This document shows, in pieces, positions 56,906 through 64,000 of a DNA stretch of 64,000 nt. The position numbers were made by a program, and so were the translations under genes. Numbering within the stretch: the stretch's first letter is position 1; every line of letters starts with the position of its first letter. The notes beneath the pieces were generated by a model. The model was not told the DNA's origin and did not search any database. It saw only the letters and a list, made by a program, of their open reading frames with translations. Source of the DNA: Cytospora piceicola (lineage: Eukaryota > Ascomycota > Sordariomycetes > Diaporthales > Cytosporaceae); NCBI GenBank assembly GCA_023375675.1, contig JALQBC010000004.1:1054001-1118000 (forward strand). The letters are read 5' to 3'.

Positions 56906-58533
56906 TTACGTCTTTATCCCCGCCTTCACTTCATAAGGCGTCGCCACCTGGCCCCTGTCACTCAGGCTCTCCTCGTCGGCCGCCCCCGTCACTACATCCA
57001 ACTCCTTCTTCGCTTGTTCCCTCAGCTCAAAACAACGAACCACTACTACCCAGATACACATCCCACACAGAAACCCCAGGCTCGCCTTGAAACCCTTCCC
57101 AAAATTCGGAGCGTCTGTGACAGGATACAGGAATTGCTGGATCACTGTTGTTAAGGCCGCGCCGAACGAATTCATAATGGCCAGAACCAACGCTCTCACT
57201 TGGGTATCGCCACTGGTAAGTATGTTTGCCCAGGCGTAATAGATTGGCGAAAGCGGCCCGTCAGTGCCGGCGAAGAGGTAGGATACGATTTTGAGCCCCA
57301 GGGGCACCTCCCATATTACCAGGCAGATGGTGCCGAAGAGGAGGAGAGCCAAGTTGAAAGCCACGGCGCGCATTCGGTGTCCTGTTGTGTCGATGTAGAC
57401 ATTGAGGAGGAGCACCAAGGCAATGTTCCAGCCGTTGATGGCAGTGGGGATGTTATTCACTTGGTAGATCGACCAGTCGTGCTCAGTGTCGTTTTTCAGC
57501 CACAGCTGCATCACCGTATTGGCGACTTTGCCGACAGTTGTGTTCCAGAACCTGTTTCAGTGAGTGAGAAAGGAGGAATCACAAGCAGAAACGTTGGCGG
57601 GTGGTACACTTACATCCACAAAATGGTCAAGACATAAAGCTGCCACGAACCGAGTGTTCGTAGGAACAAAGTCCAAGTGAAATTGGTCGTCTCTCCACGT
57701 CCATCCTCGGCTAACCGCTCTATACAACGCTTCTTTTCGTCTTCACTCAGGTAAAAAGCCTTTGTGCTGTAAGGGGTGTCTGGGAAGAAGATGAAGCCGA
57801 AGATGGCAACAATAATGGTGATTATCCCGTCGATGATGAATACCCATCTCCAGGCAGAGATGCCGTTCTTGCCATCCAAGCCAGCCAACACTGCACTTTG
57901 CAGGTACCCGCTGATCATGCTGCCGACATATGCTGCACATGCGAAGATGGCTGTGCGCTTACCCAGCTCCGTTCTCTTGTACCAGGACCCTAGAACATAC
58001 TGCATTCCCACGAAGGTGGAGCCCTCGAGAAAGCCGATAAAGAAACGGAGTGGATAAAGCTGTCCTAAGCATCAGTATGTCACACCAAGAGCAATCCAAA
58101 TGGTTTGAGGGTACTCAATTACCTGATTCACATCTTTGATCGCATAAGTTCCAATGGTCAAAAATGCCCAGATCAGCTCCAGTCCCGGCAGTAGAAGCCT
58201 CGGCGGTATCCAAGTGAGAAGAATATTCGCGGGAATAGGGCCCACAATCTGCCCGACGGAGAAGCAGGTCGCGGCGAGGTTATAGTCGGTCCCTTTCATG
58301 TTCAAGTCCTCCTTCATACCAGAGACATATGCATTGCTGAGGTTCGCTTGGTCCAGCCATTTCGTAAAGTAAGCGAGGCAGCCGTAGGTGAGAATGAAAA
58401 GGTCAATCTTGAATAAGAGTTTCTTCTCACTGACGGGAACACCTTTGGGGTGCCAGATGAAGAAGCTTGGTCTGTCTTTACCATAGGAGGAAGCGAAGAG
58501 GTTGCGAACATAGTAGTATAAGATTGTGGCCAT
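56906..58533 (-). CDS. MFS transporter, anion:cation symporter (Dal5/Fen2-like) family
   Basis: This is a plasma-membrane importer of the ACS group, whose members carry organic anions such as allantoate, nicotinate or pantothenate. Exons are 58533-58123, 58059-57614 and 57551-56906, giving 500 residues. The introns are 63 and 62 nt with GTAATT and GTAAGT donors and CAG acceptors. About twelve membrane segments are visible. ACS-type markers include KIDLFILTYGCLAYFTKWLDQANLSNAYVSGM-like helix 1, the LTWIPPRLLLPG loop, RFFIGFLEGSTF, GSWYKRTELGKR, and the FFPDTPYSTKAFYLSEDEK central loop. I start at ATG 58533; the open frame begins at a TTG nine bases earlier. It is divergent from oxygenase B across 516 bp, so both may be co-regulated. 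Confidence 0.92.
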
Positions 58534-59049
58534 GTTTGTCAACCGCGCCCAACCTAGCTGGTTCGATCAGAGTTGAGCTTCACAAAGGACGACAAATTTC
58601 GGGAAGCCAGACCATCATAGGTGACAATCCCTCGCCGTTATGGAACATAAATGATATACCGACAGCCCCTTATCGCTACTATCTGCCAATCTCAGTGTCG
58701 GCACCCCAGCGGGTCTTCAGCGTCTCCCTTAAGGTCACTCGATCGAATGAGCGTCTCAATGATGATAAGATCCCTACAAATCTTGTTCAAGTCTTTCATG
58801 GACTGGTCACCACCATGGAAGTCGGAAGAGACCGAAGTGATACCGGTATCAACGGCGATAGGAACCGGCAAAAGGGGGTGGTTTGCCGATTCGTGACCAT
58901 TGAAGCGGGGGACCGATCGCCCCTTGCAGCACTCCTTTGTCCCATCAGGGCAGCGGCAGATTCACGGCTAGTAATGAGAGACAAGTTTCTGGAGGGATGT
59001 GTAAACGTACACAAACACACAGTCAGCAACTCCGGTATTAGGCACCAAT
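58534..59049. promoter_or_regulatory. divergent promoter, MFS transporter / 2OG oxygenase B
   Basis: A 516-bp bidirectional spacer. It contains an inverted CGG pair (CGG-N9-CCG at 58853-58867), the layout used by many Zn2Cys6 dimers. Binding is only inferred. Confidence 0.5.
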
Positions 59050-60396
59050 ATGGCCGAAGTGGCAGATCCCAACCCGGTCGGAGCGGCTCCCGCTGCGGAA
59101 CTGAAGGTGAATAATCACAAAACTATCAGGGCAGAGTCTACAGACTAACAACCCGGTAGGACAGCAGTCAGTATGTGTACTTTCACTCGGGATCGGAGAC
59201 GACGTATCGAAAGATCGCTGAGAAGCCATCATCTTTCACTTCGATACCAACCATCGACTTGTCAAACATCGACAGCCCGTCCTCCAAGGACAGGCAGAAG
59301 ATTGCCAGGGAGATATACGATGCTTGCCACAACTGTGGATTTTTCTACGTCCAAAATCATGGAATCCCGGAACAAGTCGTCTCGGAGACGTTCGAGCTGC
59401 TGAAGCGGTTCTTTGCATTGGATCACGAGACCAAGATGGATGCGCATGTACAAAAGAACCCAGCCATTAGGGGCTATGAGCCAATGCTTGAGACGAGGCT
59501 AGATCCCAGAACAAAAGGAGGCAAGTTGTCACGACTGCTCTCAAGTATGATCTTGCTGACAATTCATTAGACACCAAAGAAGCCTTTACGATGGGTGACT
59601 GCGTGATAGAGCCTGAGCAGGACTACGTCGGGAAGACCGGTCATCAGCCACCCTCTCACATCACTAACCCGCAAAATATCTGGCCGAAAGAGGCCCCATG
59701 GTGGCGGGAGGGGCTGTACAGTTACTACAACCACATACTGCCTCTGGCCATGAAGCTGGTCAAGATCTTCGCCCTGGCCTTTGACCTGGAGGAGACGGCC
59801 CTGGATAAGTACTTCAACTTCCCGATCACGGGGATGAGAGCATTGTATTACCCACCGACTCCAGTGGACGACGAGTCGCCAAGTATTGGTTTGGGCGCTC
59901 ATGCCGACTTTTCTTGTAGGTTGCTATCTGGTCAGGGTGCGGGGCGAAAATGAGAAGTGTGAAGAGACGTGAGAAGCTGACATTACGTACTTAAGGGCTC
60001 ACACTCGTTCTTCAAGACAATATTCCGGCCCTCGAAGTCCTCAACCAGGACGGAGTCTGGGTGGACGCACCCCCTAAGCCCGGGACCTTTGTATGCAACG
60101 TGGGTCAGTACCTTGAGAGGCAGTCCAACGGACAGTTTCCTGCAACAGTCCACCGAGTCCGCAATAGGACTGGGCATGAGCGATATTCGCTCCCTTTCTT
60201 CCTGACGATGGATCCGGATGTGGACTTGGATGTTCTGGAGTGTTGTATTGATGAGGGAGGGAAGAAGTATGAGAAGATCAACGTGGGAGATCTGTACATC
60301 CGGAAGGTCTTGCCGGCGAGGAGAAAGCATCCTACCAGTATCAAGTACAAGGATGTTCCGCAAGAGGTTCTGCGGTATGATATGCTATTGAGCTGA
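59050..60396 (+). CDS. 2-oxoglutarate/Fe(II) oxygenase, isopenicillin-N-synthase-like (B)
   Basis: This is a second enzyme of the family of oxygenase A. Exons are 59050-59106, 59172-59520, 59571-59915 and 59996-60396, giving 383 residues. Intron 1 (65 nt) and intron 3 (80 nt) have GT donors. Intron 2 (59521-59570, 50 nt) begins GCAAGT and ends TTAG, a GC-AG intron; it joins DPRTKG to DTKEAFTMG in frame. The third splice gives HADFSWLTLVLQD. Iron ligands are H246 and D248 and H303 (TVHRVRN); R313-x-S315 clamps 2-oxoglutarate. The N-terminal part reads IPTIDLSNI and GFFYVQNHGIPE. Similarity to A is moderate, so they are not recent copies. It may act on the solute carried by the neighbouring transporter. 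Confidence 0.9.
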
Positions 60397-60681
60397 GGAA
60401 TCCTAAGTGTAACTAGGTATGCATCAATGACAAGATGCTTGTTTGCAATTGGTGGTAATTTGATTACCTACTCAAGTGCTCATTATGTACTTATTTAGGC
60501 CTTAGGCGTCTTACTGAATACAGCCGCTGTGGGCGAAGGTGGCGGGGGCAGTGCATGCACCTCCGTCAGCTCATGTTGTGATCTGCCCAGAAGCGCCTTT
60601 CTGTGGACTTGACCATTACTTCCTCAAAGTTCTTTCTTTCACCAGATATTTACCGTTACTCTAGGGCCTACCACGAAGACG

Positions 60682-62382
60682 ATGGACCCGGAGGATGTTT
60701 CGACCCTCCTCGAAACTATACGCACTACAAAGGAGAGCTCACTAAGGCTGTGGCGGCTGGACCATGAAAACAAGTCGGATACAATCACTTTAGACGATGA
60801 CGGAGTGATGAATGAGTTGCAAGTCATCAGGGAATCAGTAGTGGGATCAGAAGAAAAGGATTCGACTAACGCAGATGCAAATGGGCAGTTTAACCTCCTG
60901 TGTGTATTGCTGGACTGCCCATGTGGCATATATACTGATCCCAGAAACGAAACTGACTCCCAGTGAAGGTTAGCAACTGGAGATCCGGCTTACAAAAGAA
61001 AGCCCCTTCATATATCTAGAGATGTGCTAGCTGCAGTACTGGAAGCCTGTGAGCTTCCTCCTTTCACACTCGTCGCTTGCGGTGTGAAGCGGTTCCATCT
61101 TTCGCACCATGTCCAATTTGACGACAGAAACGAGCCTGTGGCAATTGGCGAGTAAAACTATATCTTACGAATCCTGAAGATAGTCACGTATCTAACTTGT
61201 TCCGCCCCTAGTTCTTTTATTGCGCATCCCAAGAAATAGCCAATCCATCAACGTGGCCATGCGAATTCGCCTATCTGACCTCGCAACCGTTTGCATCTGC
61301 ACCACAATGAAAGAAGAAAAAGGTCAGGTAATTCTGAGGAAATGCTCCGAGCGGAGTCATCTACTCAGGGAACATCCACTATACTTCCTTGCCCTGGTCT
61401 TTGAGGAGCGGTGCTTCGAATATAAAGAATGGTTCGACAATATCCTTGAGGAGATCAACGTGATCGAGTCCGCTACTGGTATGACACGCACATCTTGGAA
61501 GATGCAACTTTCAGATACAATTCTGAACTGGTTCTCGGATTATGACAATCTTTTGCGAGCACTCTACGCCAGCCATACGGAGTTGAGTCACTTCGACACA
61601 GTCACTACTTTCTCCATCAAGGTCGGGAGCTTTATTCTGAACGTACTCGAAGTGCTCGAGGATTTGCGTGTCGAGACAGGCCTGGCACGAATGCCAAGGA
61701 AGATGCACAGGGAACTACAACAGAGGATCCAGTTCTCCCTAACTCGTTGCGAATTGAGTTCGGATAAGACCAAGGAGATGCTGGAAAGAGTCAAGGGTCA
61801 AATCAATGTGGTAAGTGAGCATCAAGTGTAGTCCTCGTATCGCCGGGCGAGTCGTTTACAGAATTATACAGGCTTTCAGTCTCGTATCACAAAGGGACAG
61901 CAAAATCAACCTTGCTGTTGCTGAAGAATCCACCCATGTCGCGATGCTGGCAGCCCGGGACAGCGAGACAATGAAAACCATCACGGTCTTGACACTGCTG
62001 TTTCTCCCGTCGAGTCTAGTCACAGTGAGGTTCTTCTCCCTCAGGCTTACGAATGCCGGACTTTTGAAGCTTTCGACCCTGGATTCAGCTCAAATGCTAA
62101 TGATCTACGTGTACTCAGTCGATCTGGTCGGCCGGTCTTTTTGAACTCGACCATTCTACGAACTGGAAAGTATATGTGGGGTCCACTCTTGCCCTAACTG
62201 CTGGTGTCTTCGCTATATGGCTTTTGTATCTCAAGTGGTCTGGCCTCAGGCGGCAAGAGAAACCTCTCCATATTGCAGGACTTGGCTATGTACGGGAGGG
62301 TAAGGTCGTGGCATCACATCTTCCTCGTAGAGATGGGCCATCGCTGGACCTTCGGAGGGAGACGAGTTGGGATCAGAAATGA
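60682..62382 (+). CDS. CorA-like two-helix membrane protein
   Basis: This resembles the large fungal set of CorA-like proteins with a soluble helical body and two C-terminal membrane helices. A five-exon model gives 469 residues: 60682-60901, 60974-61147, 61212-61810, 61872-62024 and 62119-62382. The C-terminal splices are sound, and give SLVSQRDSKINLAVAEES, then MKTITVLTLLFLPSSLVTSIWSAGLF, then WKVYVGSTLALTAGVFAIWLLYL. The GxN loop of true magnesium channels is absent. The exon 2/3 junction is uncertain: only a GC donor (GCGAGT at 61148) keeps frame; the nearby GTAAAA donor gives an early stop. It may therefore be a GC-AG intron or a decaying gene. Its body reads KPLHISRDVLAAVLEACELP and FLALVFEERCFEYKEWF. 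Confidence 0.65.
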
Positions 62383-63182
62383 GGTCTGTCTTGCGTCTTG
62401 CCAAGGACTTCTTGTAGTGATGACTTGTCATTATTGAAATAGGTACCTAGATTCTCATATACATCTCTAACACACATTAATCATCAACCGTTCTATGCTT
62501 GAACCGTTACATCACACGAAGCCAATATTTAGCGACAAAGGAGAGAAATCTTATTAGAAACCAGGGCGACGTACCATGAAGAGTAATGCAATAGGCAGCT
62601 GGTGTTGGAATGAATGGGTGTGATTGATTATTAGTTTGTGCTCTTACTGGTTTGATTACAACCATAAAGATCTTGATTACTTGGCTACTTTGGAATATCG
62701 GTGTTACATTATCCAGATGAAAGCTGGTGCAGCAGAAATATTGAATTAATTATATCTCAGTGTCGTCTACCTGGGCAGACAAGGTGGTCTCCGGGTTGAT
62801 TCACGTGACAACCGATGACCTCACCACTACGAAGAAATATTGGATGCTTCAATAGGGTATTGAAGCTGAAAGTCAGATTGTCAAAGCCTGCTTCATTGCG
62901 ACACCGGCTCTCAACCCTCACCGAAGATCATATATCTTTTGGTTTTTTGTTTACGTAATACATCTCCCGATCGATGGGCTTTTGATGCATAAGAGATTTG
63001 CATTACCCGCGACAAGGGCAAGGCGACGGATACCACACACATATCCTGCATCGAGGTCTGGCTTGCGACCGAGGATATCCCAGAACAGTGATAAAACACC
63101 TTACAATACTACTTCAGCATCAGGAAAAGCTGTCTTTAAACCGATTTTCCTCCCGACGATCCATCATAAAGGTTTCGCAACC
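62383..63182. other. 0.8 kb intergenic region
   Basis: A/T-rich spacer holding the presumed promoter of the DUF255 gene. A TACCTAG motif is at 62441-62450. No gene was recognised. Confidence 0.55.
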
Positions 63183-64000
63183 ATGGCGGCATTGACAAAT
63201 CGCTGCGGCGAGAGTAAGAGCCCCTACGTCCGCGCCCACAAGGCGAACCCTACCGCCTGGCAGCTATGGACGCCCGAGACTTTTGATCTGGCAAGGCGTC
63301 ACAACAAGCTGCTGTTTGTCAGTATAGGTTATAGTGCGTGTCACTGGTGCCACGTTATGGCTCACGAGAGCTTCGATGACCAGAGGATCGCTCAGCTGCT
63401 GAATGAGAACTTTGTGCCTGTCAAGATTGATCGCGAAGAGCGACCTGATATCGACAGACAGTATATGGACTTTGTGACTGCTACCACGGGCAGTGGCGGA
63501 TGGCCATTGAACGTGTTCGTCACTCCGGACCTGGAGCCAGTCTTCGGAGGGACCTACTGGCCGGGACCTGGCTCCGAGGGGACCGATTTCGAAGATATAT
63601 TGAACATGGTGGGCAATATGTGGAAGGAAAATGAGGAAAAAGTGAGGAACAGTGGAAAAGAAATCACTCAAGCGCTGCGCCAACTTGCGAATCAGTCGAA
63701 ACTCGACGGCGAGCAAGATGTCGAGTTTCACTTGGACTTACTCGAGGACTCATACCAGCACTACAAGGCACAGTTCGACGAAGAGTTCGGCGGCTTTGGC
63801 ACTGAGCCCAAATTCCCCACTCCAGCCCACCTGGCGCATCTTATCCAACTAAGTGCGTACGGACCTGAAGTCAAGGGAGCATTGGGTGAGGACGCACGTG
63901 TTGGCGCCCGTGATATGGTGCTTCAAACTCTGCAGTCCATGGCGCGCGGTGGCATCAAGGACCAAATTGGCCAGGGCTTTGCACGCTATTCGGTCACACA
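63183..64000 (+). CDS. DUF255 / SPATA20-YyaL-type thioredoxin-fold protein, 5' part
   Basis: This is the N-terminal 272 residues of a protein that normally has about 700-800, cut by the window end. It opens with the family sequence SPYVRAHKANPTAWQLW. A thioredoxin-like domain follows with SACHWCHVMAHESF (C53 and C56), INRE-like VKIDREERPDID, and GSGGWPLNVFVTPDLEPVFGGTYWP. After a helical linker comes FGGFGTEPKFPTPAHL, and then the start of the alpha/alpha-barrel (GGIKDQIGQGFARYSV). Bacterial and animal relatives are YyaL and spermatogenesis-associated protein 20; the biochemical role is unclear. The start is the first ATG after a 5' leader and matches the family start. No intron was seen within the window. 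Confidence 0.93.
   Translation, partial: MAALTNRCGESKSPYVRAHKANPTAWQLWTPETFDLARRHNKLLFVSIGYSACHWCHVMAHESFDDQRIAQLLNENFVPVKIDREERPDIDRQYMDFVTATTGSGGWPLNVFVTPDLEPVFGGTYWPGPGSEGTDFEDILNMVGNMWKENEEKVRNSGKEITQALRQLANQSKLDGEQDVEFHLDLLEDSYQHYKAQFDEEFGGFGTEPKFPTPAHLAHLIQLSAYGPEVKGALGEDARVGARDMVLQTLQSMARGGIKDQIGQGFARYSVT

Noticed and set aside
62025..62118. Apparent frameshift in the CorA-like gene (FFSL followed by unrelated residues)
   Set aside because: A proper intron (GTGAGG donor, GCTAAT branch site, CAG acceptor) removes this stretch and restores the family sequence LVTSIWSAGLFEL.

Overview
The window is nuclear DNA from a filamentous ascomycete, most likely a member of Pezizomycotina, class Sordariomycetes. 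The genes carry short introns (50 to 171 nt) with GTAAGT-like donors and CTAAC/CTGAC-like branch sites. The gene content is typical of that group: two Zn2Cys6 regulators, a HET-domain protein, a HapX-type iron regulator and a LOC1 of the filamentous-fungal kind. Intergenic spacers are long and rich in microsatellites. I saw no operons, CRISPR arrays, rRNA or tRNA genes, and no intact transposon.

Left part (1-25 kb). This holds the 3' end of a YheT-type alpha/beta hydrolase, LOC1 (ribosome assembly), a rhomboid protease, a Zn2Cys6 factor, and the histone-fold protein CENP-S/MHF1 divergent from PGA2. A probably broken gene follows, with one in-frame TGA. Next come an FMO-type monooxygenase and, divergent from it, a 1588-residue protein with a Telo_bind (POT1/Cdc13 type) OB fold at its C-terminus. 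A HET-domain protein and a truncated alpha/beta hydrolase relic close this part.

Middle (25-50 kb). A second Zn2Cys6 factor sits behind a 3 kb spacer full of simple repeats. It is followed by an NodB-type deacetylase and a hemerythrin-like protein (convergent), and a 1836-residue conserved fungal protein of unknown function with a Sel1-like tail. A 5 kb gene-free stretch precedes hapX, whose upstream region holds an ATCTGATAA site fitting SreA-type GATA repression, and then COG2.

Right part (50-64 kb). Mitochondrial ribosomal protein L1 and cytosolic glutamyl-tRNA synthetase are divergent from one short promoter. A compact accessory group follows: 2-oxoglutarate/Fe(II) oxygenase, ACS-family MFS transporter and a second 2OG oxygenase, the last two divergent from one 516-bp spacer. 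This looks like a small uptake-plus-oxidation module. A CorA-like membrane protein and the 5' part of a DUF255/SPATA20-type thioredoxin-fold gene end the window.

Gene models were assembled by hand from reading frames and splice signals. Several corrected starts differ from the longest open frame because that frame began at a non-ATG codon; these are noted in the entries.
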